Source: Ectocarpus siliculosus | Taxonomy: Eukaryota > Sar > Phaeophyceae > Ectocarpales > Ectocarpaceae | Assembly: GCA_000310025.1 (NCBI GenBank) | Contig: FN649750.1 | Location: forward strand, 3,489,472-3,553,471 | DNA: 64,000 nt | Direction of reading: 5' to 3' | In this document: in pieces, positions 48,301-60,660 of the stretch | How the letters are laid out: every line of letters begins with the position of its first letter | How positions within the stretch are numbered: position 1 is the first letter of the stretch | Notes under the pieces: generated by a model | The model's database searches: none | The model's input: the letters and a program-made list of their open reading frames with translations, nothing else | What the model was told of the DNA's origin: nothing | Position numbers and translations under genes: made by a program

Positions 48301-50488
48301 ACGGCCGGATCCTAGAGAAGCCCGCGGACGAAGATGAAGTGCGAAGGAACATCGCCAGTTACGCGGTAAGTTTGTCTTTGGAGGGGGCTGCCGTTGGGGA
48401 TCGCGTGTGGTCACGGTCATACAACGAACATTGTGTACGCACAAGTGATGTACCACCACCACCGGTAACGGTAATGGTAACGGTGTGTAGATGGTGTTCG
48501 CGCCAGTCAGTGCAGTGCGGCACCCGACACAAGGCCGTCTGAGTAAGGCGGTTGCCCGATACATGTATGTACGTATGGCGGCTGAAATTGACGCGCGCAC
48601 TACCGGGACCCGGTATACGGCGGCAACCGCTTTCGACGTTACTCAGGACAGATACGACAAGACGGTAGCAAACCACCGAGCGCATCCTACTACCAGGCGG
48701 TGGCACCTAAGTACATTGATTTGTCTGTTAAGCGCGCGTGCCTCTCTCGTACCATTGTAGAGACTTCGAAGGGAAGAACGCGGCCAGAGAGAGAGCGTGG
48801 TAAAGTACGCTCGCAGCAACAACGCCCCCCCAACAGCTTTGTGAAGTTGGCCGCACGTGGTTCTTATTCGGTCCATGTTGAAAATTTTGGTTGATGCTTC
48901 CTCACGGCGTGAATTGATTCATTTCTTGTTCCTCGTAGACCCAAGCTTTGCACTGAGTCGGGAAAATAACCCAGGCAGGTCGTGCGGGCTTTCTCAGGGC
49001 AACACAGTACAGCCCTGGTGGCGTGCTTGCCGGGTCCTTCTTTCAAGTGGGAGCCAAGAAATGGATATTCACCTTTTGTGTGGACCAACTCAAGATCTGT
49101 TTTCGGGGAAATAGCACGACGTGTATATTCCTCGATTACTATACGACAGTTTGTGTTGGTTGTGCGAATGAACTAGGAAGAAACCCGCGGATGTCTGACT
49201 CAACGTGCCACAAAAGATCGTTGCGAAGAGTAGCGAGGACGCTACAATTCCAACACCGCCATATTTCAGTTTCCAAAAAGAAAGAGACCTGCCCCTCTTT
49301 TATTCCATGCCGATTCCTGTGCGGGAAGGTATTTGTTGCATGTGATCGACACTGACCCTGTCTTGACCGTTTCGTCCCAAACCCCCAGCGATCGCCGTGT
49401 CGGACAGTCGGGTCTGCAGTTTTAACGGACATCTCAACCGGGCAGCAGTTTTCGGGGGTTGATACTGCCGAAATATTTTTCAAGGAGGTAAGACGGTGGT
49501 CGTGTGTATCATCCCCACCTACCGGGATAACTCGTTTGTGAACCGCACGTCCCAGCACCTACTTGTACGGAGAACATTGTTGTTAGTCTTGGCGTATGCA
49601 GTAATACCAGGTGAATCCCTTTCGGCAGTCGATGATCGCCCAGGGTCTGTGCGCACGGCATTTACATCAGGGTCTCGGCAACCCGTCGCAGCAAAGCCTG
49701 GTTTGCCACTTCCGGAGGTCCTCCGCCCATGACGCGAGCGACGGAGGGATCACCCATCCCCATTTCAAACGTCGTCTGATGTCTGATGTACGTCTCCTGT
49801 TCCTATTTACTTCTTCAAAAGTAGACAATATAGTTTCCTGAGCACAAGCCAAGCCACAAATAAGGTACAAATGAAACACATTTGCGAGAGAATAAGCCCC
49901 CCGAGATATTCCTACATCATCATCGGTGCTCCGGACAGAAGGTGACGAATGCAAGAAAACTCCAAATATAGAGCTCTGCTTCAATTGCGATTACAGTATT
50001 ATCGACGCCGACGATCATCGTCAGCGTCGCCTATCTGAGTTATTTTTATTTTTTTAATACTAATTAGCATTAAGCCGCGGGCCCGAACCTCGGAAGCCGA
50101 ATACAACCCCAAATGTATACATAAAATAGCACACTAGAAAAAAAAAAAACACCTGAACCGTCCTCGTACGCCTACGGGAGTCGGGGAGCACTTCACCGTT
50201 GGGCTTACCACCAGGCCAACCCTCTCCACGGCTCGCCCAGGTGTGCCAAGATCTTCACGAGTAAAAACGTAAAAACGACACGAAAGTAAACCACGCACAT
50301 CACGCGACAAGACACGACGTACCGTCGGCTTCTCACCAATCAGACAAACCGCCCCCCAATGCAACCGACAGAGCTTAGGGTGTGTAGGAGCGGTCAAGTA
50401 ACACGGGACGGTCTGTGCGATGCTACTTGCATGGAAGTTAGACAAAGTGTAGTACTTGACGAGATAACAACCCAAGAAGTAAAATCCG

Positions 50489-50550
<62 letters not shown>

Positions 50551-51008
50551 GCAAGCAAACAAGCCGACAGACAGCACCCCTTCAGGGGCAACAAATAACC
50601 AAGAGCCCCCCGTGCGGAGATAAATAATACTGGGCAAAAACAAAAAAACTGGGAATGAATTAACGCAACAAAGAAGCCTGGTCATCTATTACTACGTTTC
50701 CTGATGCTATAATAACCTCTCAGCCCTTGTCCCGCGACGCCGAAGGTGATACTGAATAATACACCCAATCGCTGCTAATCGTGTTCGTGCTCCGTTCCTT
50801 CCCGCCGAAACTATGTCCAAAGGTGCCGGAAAGCGTGGTGACCAAGTTGTGTGGCGAGGGCACAGTGCTTCAGTGCGCTGGTGGCTTAATGGTGGAACAC
50901 CCTTTGGTTGAGCCCTTCATCGCCAGAATTGACGGCTCCATGGATTCCGTCATGGGGCTGTCCAAGGCTCTAGTCCTTGAGCTGCTCGAGAAGCATAAGC
51001 AAGCTTAG
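45375..51008 (+). CDS. Maf-like nucleotide pyrophosphatase, probably plastid-targeted
   Basis: Maf proteins hydrolyse modified or canonical NTPs to NMP and pyrophosphate (house-cleaning). Exons: 45375-45622, 47557-47720, 48289-48365, 49389-49487, 50823-51008; GT-AG, phases fit, 257 residues. Seen: IILGSKSFTRKMIIEEMGF (the S-x-x-R-K substrate motif), RSADINEAAIGDR, SWLLTGDQVVVHDGRILEKP (catalytic Asp in TGDQ), GSAVLTDISTGQQFSGVDT, and GLMVEHPLVEPFIARIDGS then VMGLSKAL. The pattern is nearest to plant Maf proteins. The N-terminus MYFQRRVFVSLVVAVGSP followed by ALHTSAFFLRPSVVAARGR looks like a signal peptide cut before Phe-rich SAFF and an Arg/Ser-rich transit part, the heterokont plastid presequence. 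An in-frame ATG at 45267 would add 36 residues and bury the signal; I prefer 45375. Introns 1 and 4 are long (1.9 and 1.3 kb). Confidence 0.93.
50491..50560. repeat. (GCAA)n microsatellite in Maf intron 4
   Basis: About 16 nearly pure GCAA units, ending in GGCAAGCAAACAAG. It generates long false frames on both strands (Ala-Ser-Lys-Gln and Leu-Leu-Ala-Cys repeats). Confidence 0.95.
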
Positions 51009-52914
51009 TAGTCCAAAATATATAGCGGTTACCTTAGAGACAGCATCGGCTGTGTTTGCGTTCGGGTGTCGCGGTTACAGACAACGCTTGATCAATTCAC
51101 TATGCGTACGCATGCAAGTGCACAATATTTTTCACGGATCACACCCGCTAGAGTACCCTCGTCTCCCACCATTCGCCGCATCCAATACTCCTCACAGCAA
51201 GTGGGACTCCACGAAATGACGGCACACCACTGCTGTCTTGCATCCAGCCAACAGCTGCTTGTTGGCAACACGATCATCTTCCTCCCTTTACTACCTCAAC
51301 TTTTGCTGCTCTGTTCTTCCCAGAAAACACTCGCGCTCGCAATTCCCTCGCTAGTATACGTTTCTGGTCCTTGCCACCCGTAAAATAAAAGTAAAAAAAT
51401 GCAGCCGTCCAACGGACAACCTCCTGTCTACCTGCGAAATCTCTCTCAAAAGCCACACTACGGGGCTCGAAAATCACTATTTCACTCCTCACAAACATAA
51501 GACATGACATTTTCCGAGTGAGGCGATCGATTCAAACCCGTCTATTGCTCCTTTCCCACACAAACTTTCGGCCGAGTTCAACACGCGCCCAGAAATAGCC
51601 CATTGTTTCCTGGAGCCAAGCCAAGTCAAGACTAATGTACGTGACCTGTCACCCACCACCAATCTCACCATCAACTTCAATTCAAACAAGGGCACCACTA
51701 TCTAGCGCGGGGGCAGCTTACGTCACCTTTTCACCCCGCACAACGTCAATACTTACCGTCACATGCAACAAGACGCAGCAACACACAACGGCGGTGCATA
51801 CACACCAACCACAACGCCTTGACAAATACATTTCGAGAAAAAAACGTTCCGCTGGCCAGGTTAAACCAGGCGGTGGTCTTCTCTCTTTGCAAAAACAGAT
51901 GCAAGCATGCAAGGGGGGGAAATTCGATACTAAAGCCGACATCGCTCCCAGTAGCCGTCTGAGCCTTAGGGCAATGGACTGACAACAACAAAAAAAAAAC
52001 TCAGCAAGCACACCGTAGGGCAGTGTGCCGATAAGGAAGACAATAAATGGTATTTTGTACCGCTGTGTACCCGGCTTGCATCGACCGACCCCATTCGGAC
52101 AGCGTGCTCCTTACGGCAGTGGACCAAAAACAAAACAAAAAACCCCAACCTACACACAACAAGCGAACGACAAAACAAAAGGAGAGAGCCAACAGCCAAC
52201 AAAAGGCCAACACACGCACACCTCGCATGGGCGGTCTGACGGCCTCGTAAATGAGCGGCGCGTTTCAAGACAACGGCAACACACTCGCGTTATCGTATCA
52301 ACAACTACAGACACTTTTCGGGCTGAAACAACCTGTCTGTCGTTTCTTCAGCCTGTACAACGATGAGGCACGTTTCTCCCGCGCTCGTTCCCACACAAAC
52401 CCCGACGCTATTTTCAATTACCAAACCTACTAACAATGGTGGCCCGGCCCGGTCTGTCCTGTCCTGTCCTGACCTTCACCGCCCCGGCATTCCGGGCGTG
52501 GATCTTTTGACCCCGAGCGATTGTTCGCCGAAGCCCGACTTTTGAAAGAGTCCAGCGGTTGCGGTACCGTCGAACGGAGGCGGCGACCGGCGTTCCGACG
52601 CACCACCCGGGCGTTCCACCGTAGGCCTGTCGCCCGAACGCAAGCATTGGTGTTCAAACACAGGTTGCGACATCCAGGAGAAGAAACGAGCCCAGGTTGG
52701 CGAGATTGTTCGAAATAAAAACAATCAACAAACGCGCGCATGCATGTATGCATGGTTCTGAAACGAACGCGCGTGTATGTCAGCAAGGTGGTGGCACTAT
52801 CCAGGTCAAAACCTGAACATGTTGGATACGCCTTGATCCGCTCCCTCACGTGGTCCAATACAAACCAGCAAGTAGGTGTTAGCGTTCGCTTGACGGACGG
52901 GGAATTGCTATAGT
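51009..52914. other. intergenic between convergent Maf and MYB genes
   Basis: About 1.9 kb. Several 60-140-codon frames exist but none has family likeness, and many overlap one another on both strands. A short (CCTGT)n run lies near 52457-52475. I see no RNA gene or mobile element. Confidence 0.4.
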
Positions 52915-55900
52915 CTAAACCAGAGTAAGACTGCCGCAGCGGTTACGGAACGGACCGAGCAAAGGTCGGGGGAGGGGATCACGCGACAATTCACCTGAGG
53001 GACTTGTTCCCTGCGTTCGAAAGCCCCGACTCCGCAGCCTTGACAGCCACCTGTCGGCGCTTCACAAGCAGATTGAACCTGATGCAAGTACACGCGAACG
53101 GGAGACGCATGACGGAGACTGTCAAGACAGCAGTGTCCATAGCGTCAACATCACGTTAAGCATGATACAAACCAGCATTGGTGAACTTCTGACACGTAAG
53201 GAATGGTGATTGGTGATTGGTGATTGATTGGCCGACTTATGACAAGTGGCTCAGCAGTGCGAAAGACTGACCAAAGCTCAGACTCGAGGCGCCATCGCGG
53301 AAGGGCGTCTCTATCCAGTCTATCCAGCAGGCCGAGAAAACAAAGTAGCACCACCTATGTACACCACGTAGCCCCCAACAACACCGCCCCACAGGCCGTC
53401 CCCGAACAACGAAAGTAAGAAAGTCGATGGCTGCGCAGAGAAATAGCACCAACACTCGATTGTACCGGACTGACTCGCCTGTTCTTGACGTCGTCGTAGC
53501 ACCGGCCGGGAATGTTCCTCGCTATCTTCGCGAACTGGTTGTGGTGTTCGGCATGCAACTGCATCACCAGGGCATCCTCCTCGGCCGTCCAAATCTTGTC
53601 CTTCTTGATGCCCGGGTCTACGTGGTTGTTGTATCGCTCACGGCACTGTTTGGCCGTTCTCCCCGGCATCACCTCCGCGATCTTGGCCCAGCTGCCGACG
53701 ACGCAAACATACAAAAAACAAAAAAAATCAGCACCGATGGTTGATTGCTGCACAACCTGTCTCCTACAAAGCAAATTCCTGTCCATGGACGAGCACGTCA
53801 ACTAGCGTACACGAACAGCGCTGCACAGCTGTTCATGTGCAGCACGACAATTTAGCTTGATGTTGCGGGAACAGAGTGGCTGACGTCAATCCCAAGCATG
53901 AACCGACGCGCACGTGGTTGTAGACTCTGCCCACTCCTGCCATGAATCTTTCAGAAAGAACGGAGCCCAAAAATTCACGTACCGAGGTCCGGTTGAAGGC
54001 GAAGAGAAGACGGGTGCCAGCTTTCGCAGACGCTCGTCTTCCTCGGCTCCCCAGGTCCCGTTGCCCCGAATGATGCCGTTGTCGTTCAGCGTGAAGCGCC
54101 AGTGGAGTAGGCACTGGATTCCAGTCTGCTCCACAAGACCCCACACCGTGTACAGAGCGTACGAAAAGTAAGAATTAAGTCTGCACTTGTGACAAGGACA
54201 GGAGCCGCTTTACCCTGGGAAGGGGCACGGAATCTCAACCTTGAGACTATGCCTTGGTCTATACACCCCACGAGATGCCTGTTCGGCGCCTATGTGTGAC
54301 TTTCGTACCGTACCGTTTGGTCGCCCTCTTAATCCCGTAGCTTCCGAATCTGAGGAGTCATACACACGTGAAAAAAAAAAACGACCTATAACCCTCACCT
54401 TTGTCGGGAAGTAGCGCGCGATGCTCGGCCATGCGTGTGTCACGGGGGCCACTACAACCATGAAAAAGTTGACAACAGAACGTGGGCAGCGACCACAAGT
54501 TAGTATACCGGGGTTGGCGCGCTGATTCGAGATTGCCAGGAAGTGGTGTGTAGAGAAGTCACGATTTGCGAGAAGACACTGAGATCGTACGTATAGATTG
54601 AATCGAGCTAGCCGAATGCAACATGTACTTTTACAATACATTGCCGAGTTGAGGACAGTGCACGAGACATCGACACACGACATTAACAATTGCCAAAGGC
54701 TTCAAGACAAAGCTAGAGACCACGCTGCTGGGAACTCGCTCCAGTCACTTACCGAGTTGGTTGACTAGTTCGTCCAGTTTGCGTGTCTCCTCTTGGTTCC
54801 AGTCGGTCGGACGGTACCCCTCTACACCCGCCCCTTCCATTGCTTGATGGTCTTCCGGAGTCGTGCGCTTGTAGGGGGCGCTCTTGGTGGCCTCTCGCTT
54901 ATGCGACCGTTGGTGCTTCTGGACCTGCCAACAACAACGGAGGAGAATTGAAACACGAGCGATCGCTATTTTGGGTAAAGGCTACAGTGGTACGCACCCA
55001 ACGTCAGCAGACACGTCAATGCGCCAGGTAAGGGGCCACTCCTACAACGAATCACTCTGTACTCAAGGGGCCCTCCATCTGGAAACGTCGGAACACCCCT
55101 GGGCTACGCTGTAATCTTGGTCGCGGGGGGGGGGGGTCCTTATATGTCCCCGGTCGGGAATATTTTGACAAAATCCCCGGGGTTTCGACATTTTCGGGCG
55201 CTTTTTTCAGCGCGCGCGCGCGGGATCCCACACAGAGAGCTAGTGGAAATCATGGGAACACCCCAAGAAAACGCGTCAATCTTGGTCGCGAGGTCTAGAG
55301 TATGGTGTAGGAATAAGTATGACGACACGAAGCCTACAAATGAAGAGAATTTTATGGGTTTTAATGCGGCACGAAAGTCTGTTCAATGAAGAGAATATCG
55401 GTTTATTATGGACACACTAAATCCTATACAAAAACTGCTGCAAGCGTGCCGCCTAAACCCCCTATATTGCGCTGCAATCTTGGTCCGGGGGGGGGGGGGG
55501 GGGGTGGGGGGTTCCCCGGTTTCCCCCTGGGGGGGCCCCCCCCCCTTGTTGTAATCCCTTTAAAAATAAAAAATTTTTCTTTCAAAAAAAAAAAAAAACC
55601 ACCCTGGCGCCCAAAAAAAAACCCCCGGTGTCCTTTTCCTTTTTCAACCGGGGGGGGGGAAAACCCCTGCCTTTTTTTTCCCCCCCCTTTTTTTTTTTGG
55701 GGCCATTTGAAGGGTAATGCCCCCCGGAAACCATTTCTGCCCTTTCAAAATTTTCAAAAATTTTCGGGGGGAAATTCCCGAAAAACCCTTTTCCAAAAAA
55801 ATCCTCCAAACTGCGGTAAACAAAAAGGGATGCCCCCCCAGGGGCCCGGGATAACCCCCCTTTTTTTCCCTCCATTTCCCCCAAAAACCCTCCTGGCGAC

Positions 55901-58900
55901 AAAAAATTTTGCACCCTCCCCCATCCTTCCCGGAAAAAAAAAGTTTCCTGCCCTTTTCCCCCAAACAAAAACCCCTCCCCCCCNNNNNNNNNNNNNNNNN
56001 NNNNNNNNNNNNNNNNNNNNNNNNNNNNNNNNNNNNNNNNNNNNNNNNNNNNNNNNNNNNNNNNNNNNNNNNNNNNNNNNNNNGGGGGGGGGGGGGGTCT
56101 TTTTATTCCCCCGGTGGGGAATTTTTTGAAAAAATCCCGGGGTTTTGAAATTTTTGGGGCGTTTTTTTCGGGGGGGGGGGGGGGGTTCCCCCACGGGGGG
56201 TTGGGGAAATTCAGGGGACCCCCCCAAAAAACCGCGTCATTTTTGTTCGGGGGTTTTGGGTTTGGGGGTGGAAAAAATTAGGCCGCCCGAAGCCCTCAAA
56301 AGAAGGAAATTTTTTGGGTTTTTATTGGGCCCGAAAATTTTTTTAAAGAAAGAAAATTTGGTTTTTTTTGGGCCCCCTAAATTCTTATAAAAAAATTGCG
56401 CAAAGGGGCCCCCTAAACCCCCTTTTTTTGCGCTCCATTTTTGTTCGGGGGGGGGGGGGGGGGGCTGGGGTGTTCCACGGTTTCCACATGGAGGGCCCCT
56501 CAGCCCTTGCTGTACTCGCTTCAAAACTACAAAATTATGCTTCAAGAATAACAACGAATCAACCATGCTGCCGAGAAGATAGCACCGGCTGTCCTTTACC
56601 TTTTCGAGCTGGTGGTGGTGAAACGCCATGCCTTTCTTCTCTCCGCCGTTGTGTGTATGGGTGCAGTTGGAGTGGTAGTGCCTCCTGGAAGCGATTCGTG
56701 CCTGTCGAAAATTTCAAAATATTGTCGGGTGGAAATGCCGGAAAATCCTGTGTCGACGAGATGCATCGATACTGCGGTACACAGAATGGCATGCACGCCA
56801 AGGTGCCAGGCATGACCGCGCTTGTCTGCAGTCGATTGCCTCAAGAAGCGCTCATGGCGACAAGATAGTTGGCAGCTGCAGCGATCGTTCCGGCAAGAAA
56901 AGTGTTCACTGCCGTTCTCGCCTAACCAATACCCTCTCCGCCGCCATGGTAAACGACAGCGGTAACTCACCGCATCCCTGTAGGTGCAGTCCCGGGAGGT
57001 GCACACGCTGCCCTTTTCCACCACCACCCACAGGTCTTTGTCGAGGCCGTCATCGTCATCATCGCCTCCCTCGAAGGGCTTCAGGCGTGCCAAGGAAGGC
57101 ACGGGGCTGTGCACCGGCTGTTTGCAAAAAAACAAGGACAAAAGTAAATAGACACAACAGGGTTGTACGCCGTGAACAACGAACGGCCTCTGACTCCACA
57201 ACAGCAACAGCAGTGGAGAGGGAGGTGATACTTGCTTACGTCATCCCAGCACTGACAGAGCCTCATACCCGTGACACCAAGAAGCATGCAAGGAGCAAGA
57301 ATTATGGTGGTCGTGACACCAACAACGAACATGGTGATGGTGGCACACCGTGAGAGGGCCCACTTGTACATTACAACCATGTACAAATATGTTCTTCGAC
57401 GTGCAGGTAGGCAGATAGAGAAGCGTCAAACGCGCAGCATACCTTGGGCGCGTCAACCAAGGCAGGCGGAGTACTGGCGATGTTCCTTCCGGCGGCAGCT
57501 ACACCGGCTTGCTCGGGCCCCGAGGTCACGGCAGCCGTCGTTGTCGTTGGAGCCTCCAGCTGAGCCCTCGTTCCCAGGTCGACAGATGTCCCCAAGCCCA
57601 CCGACATGAGCGCCTGGACGGCGCTTACCTCGTCCATTGGCCGCTGCTCCATCGGCAAAACGCCTTGTTCCGACTCCGCCGCTGCTGGGGTCCTGCTCGC
57701 TTGCACGTTGTTGTTCACGCCGCCCCAATCCCCGGGTTTGGTCGTAGCAAACGCCTCGGGTTCTCCCACGTGCCACTGCGACGGCGGCGTGGGTGGTTCG
57801 GTCATCGCGGGCGACAGGGGTCCCAAGGCAGGCGGCCCTCCTCCTGATCCGGCGAAGGCGGGGGGTCGGCAGTGAAAACCCGTCACGTTGACCCCCTTGC
57901 CGGGCGAAAAGCGCGGCGTGAGGCGAGCGGTGTCGAAGTACGGGGCCCTCCCAGAGGTCGAGTACGTCGGAGACGGGGTCAACCCCATCATTGCCATGCC
58001 GTCCTGCTGCTGCTGCTGCGCTGGGCCGCCGCTGCTGCTGCTGCTGCTGCTGTCCAGAGCCTGGCTGAGCCGCATCCGCTTGATTTCCTCGAAGGGACGC
58101 GTGTCCGCATCGGGCATGACACCCATCGCCGAGCTCTGAGAGACCAACCCAGCGACAGAGGAGCCTGTAGCGGGTGCCTCGCCCTGGCCGCGGACGTTGA
58201 CGAAGTAGGACGCCCTAAGCTTTGGCGCCCAGTCCATTGCATTGCTGCCACTGTGTTTTGTGTACCGTAGCAGAGAGTGCGGGCGAGGAAGAAACACGAT
58301 GGATACAAGCAAGAACCCGGCTTGTGATTGTCGGTTGGGGGGCAATTGATTTGTCAAGTCAGGTTCACAGGTGCACACCAAATAATCATACTAATACATC
58401 TACTCTCAGGTGGAAGTAACCCGTGCTCTTCGTTTTCTGCAGACCCTTCAGGTGGTGTGATGCTGCAGAGAAAACAAACCGCGCTCTGTCTGGTGAAGGT
58501 GCGTGTTAGTGTGAATGTTCGAAAAAAAAAAATGCCTGCCGCCAAACAGGAGGCCGACACGAACGAACGCCGTTTTTTTTGCGTGTGAGCGAGCGCCTGA
58601 CTAAATAACTGCTGCCAGGCTTCTGCGAAACGTGAGAGAACGTGTTCCAAGTTTGGCACGGCATGAAAATCCAGACGCACCTTGGATCCCGCGTTCCAAA
58701 GTCGATGGCAGACGTGAGCCCGGTACCCCACGGTGGGGCGGTGCTGCGGACACGCCAAGACCGCGGCCGGTCGGGTGCGATGCTCGGCTGAAGAGGGGGT
58801 TCTAGCGCCTGGTTTGCAAAGGAAACGAGGGCAGCAAGCAGTTCAAGAACGGATCTAAACCATGCGGCATATGCCATATCACTAAAACGCCTCTCTCGAC

Positions 58901-60660
58901 TTCGTCAGACAGTTTGACGATCGAAACCACACACACAAGAAGAGCAGAAGTATCGGCGTATCTGATGCCACACAATTTGGCAGGCAACGGCGGGCTGGTT
59001 TGGGATTTGAGTTGGTCCGTCGAATTTGCTCTGCAGGGAAAAATGGGCGACAGAAAGTAAAAGGAACTACTCTCAACACGCGTTAGCTTCACCTGCGCGG
59101 GCGCGCGCGAGGTGAAGGAGCTGCAACTTCTTTCAAGTTTCATTCAAAACCAGCGGCAACATGTGTGCCACGGTGCTGTTCGAGTGAGATCCAAAAGAAA
59201 GCATTCGTTATGTGCCGCCGCCCGCCGCCAACGCGTCGATTCCCCTCTCAAACAGGCGAAAAATTAGTTGCCACCCACAGAGCGAACGAACAAGTTGGTT
59301 GGTTGCCTGGAGAGGAACGACGCAAGAGCCAAACAACCAGGAAAAAGGCACGCTTTCCGCCAACGATGGCAGTGAGTAGCGGCCCTCTGCTGCGCGCGCA
59401 CATCGTCAGTAGGAGTCATGCTGCACGCCTTGCCCTGGCCATAGGAACACGGAGCATCCATCCCCGTCGTAATATTCAGCGGCAGAAATTCTACAAACCA
59501 CGTCTTCTTTGGGGGAACAACGTTCAAAAAAACACTCGGGTCACCCCAACACAGCCGGCCGCCACCCAAGTTTCGGTACTAATTTTTTGTAGCACTGTTC
59601 GGAGGCAAAAAAATCACACCGTCGAAATAAAGAGCCTGGCTTTACCTCGAACCGCCGACCCTCGGGGATAGCGTGGTCGCGAAGGCCAGGCGCCGGGGCG
59701 CCGGAGGAGAAGCCGCTCTTGTTGCGCCAGTTCGAGACCGCCCTCGACCCCGCAGCAGAAGACGACGAACACGACTCTCCGGCCGTAAGCATGTTGGGTG
59801 CCGAGTTACACCGGCGGTGCTGTGATAGGCTCTTCCATGCAGCAATCGCCACGCCCTCCGACGGGAGGTTGTTGCTAGGGCAGTTGATCTCGCCAAAGCC
59901 GCCCCCGTGGCTGCTGCTGCTGCTGCTGCTGCCGGGAATCTTCACAGCATCACCACGATCCAGTAGCAGGACGGACACAACCCCCCCCGAGAAAAAGGGG
60001 CAGAGGAAATTAATGTCGTGTGTCCAATACGTAGCAGACTCCTTCTTGCTTTAGCTCGCAACAAACAAACATCGGCAGTGGCAAGTTGGGGGAGGAACCG
60101 AAGGTGCAAATGTGATAGCCACAGAAGCTCGCTCACCACACGCGAAAGGCGACAGGCAAGCGCACACCATCGCCCACATGGTATGTACATAGATCTTCAC
60201 ATACCACCGATCGATCGCGAAGAGACTCACAAAAAACTAAATCGTATCTCGTTGCTGGGTGTCGCACATCAAAAACAAATTTTGCTGCAAATGAAGTGGC
60301 AACAAGGACACACACACGGATTGCTGTTTCGATCGGATCGAAATGAACGCCGATGAAGGAGACACGAGGAAGAAACGTGTGTTGGCTCACATGACTGCTG
60401 TCCTCTTGTTCCTCTTCGGGGAACGGCCGTGCACTAGCGTCTTGCAATCCAGGTTGCCCGGTGGGTCTTCCCATGGAGGTCGGCCGACCTCCTCCGTAAC
60501 CCAGGCTGCCGTGTGTGACAAGACGCGGTGCTACTGGCTCGGCTTCCTTGGCGAAGGACAAGGGACCTGCCACCGTTAGGGCCAACCCCCCCGCGTGACC
60601 AAAGCTTCTCTCCCTCTCCGGCACATGTTGCTTTCGGAAGTCGAGTTGGCTCCTGTCCAT
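52915..60660 (-). CDS. 3R-MYB (R1R2R3) transcription factor with long N-terminus
   Basis: DNA-binding protein of the animal c-Myb / plant MYB3R type, which controls cell-cycle genes in other lineages. Exons on -: 60391-60660, 59646-59939, 58681-58808, 57443-58244, 56971-57117, 54753-54924, 54399-54451, 53983-54125, 53479-53691, 52995-53078, 52915-52930; phases fit throughout, about 773 residues. R1: DWNQEETRKLDELV, HAWPSIARYFPTK, GIQCLLHWRF. R2: GTWGAEEDERLRKL, RWAKIAEVMPGRTAKQCRER. R3: KIWTAEEDALVMQLH, FAKIARNIPGR, DVKNRFNLLVKRR (second and third aromatic positions are Phe). R2 has an extra Pro/Ser loop (APVFSSPSTGP). The first 580 residues are low-complexity, with Ser and Gln runs encoded by AGC/CAG. 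The intron after R3 uses a GC donor (AACAG|GCGAGT). The last 16-base exon and the start ATG are less certain. The 2-kb intron 54925-56970 contains the assembly gap. Confidence 0.9.
55485..56448. other. low-quality duplicated sequence around a gap (assembly artefact)
   Basis: 55485-55983 is a degraded copy of 56449-56945, and 56084-56448 is a degraded copy of 55117-55484. In the degraded copies, runs of G, C, A and T are lengthened and many bases are replaced by their neighbour, typical of failing read ends. All open frames here (Gly/Pro/Phe/Lys-rich) are meaningless. Confidence 0.85.
55984..56083. other. assembly gap of exactly 100 N
   Basis: 100 unknown bases, a conventional fixed-size scaffold gap. 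Because the sequence on each side repeats that on the other, the real gap is probably zero or negative. Confidence 0.98.

Noticed and set aside
50360-50685. Repetitive frames of ASKQ and LLAC units on both strands
   Set aside because: Produced by the (GCAA)n microsatellite inside Maf intron 4.
55386-56629. Long Gly/Pro/Phe/Lys-rich frames, some spanning the N run
   Set aside because: They lie in degraded read-end sequence with inflated homopolymers around a false gap.
56971-57010. Possible C2H2 zinc finger in MYB (CTSRDC ... HQRSH)
   Set aside because: The spacing between the second Cys and first His is about eight residues, not the usual twelve, and the usual hydrophobic positions are absent.
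59165-59671. 168-codon + strand frame
   Set aside because: Falls inside a MYB intron and partly antisense to a MYB exon; no family likeness.
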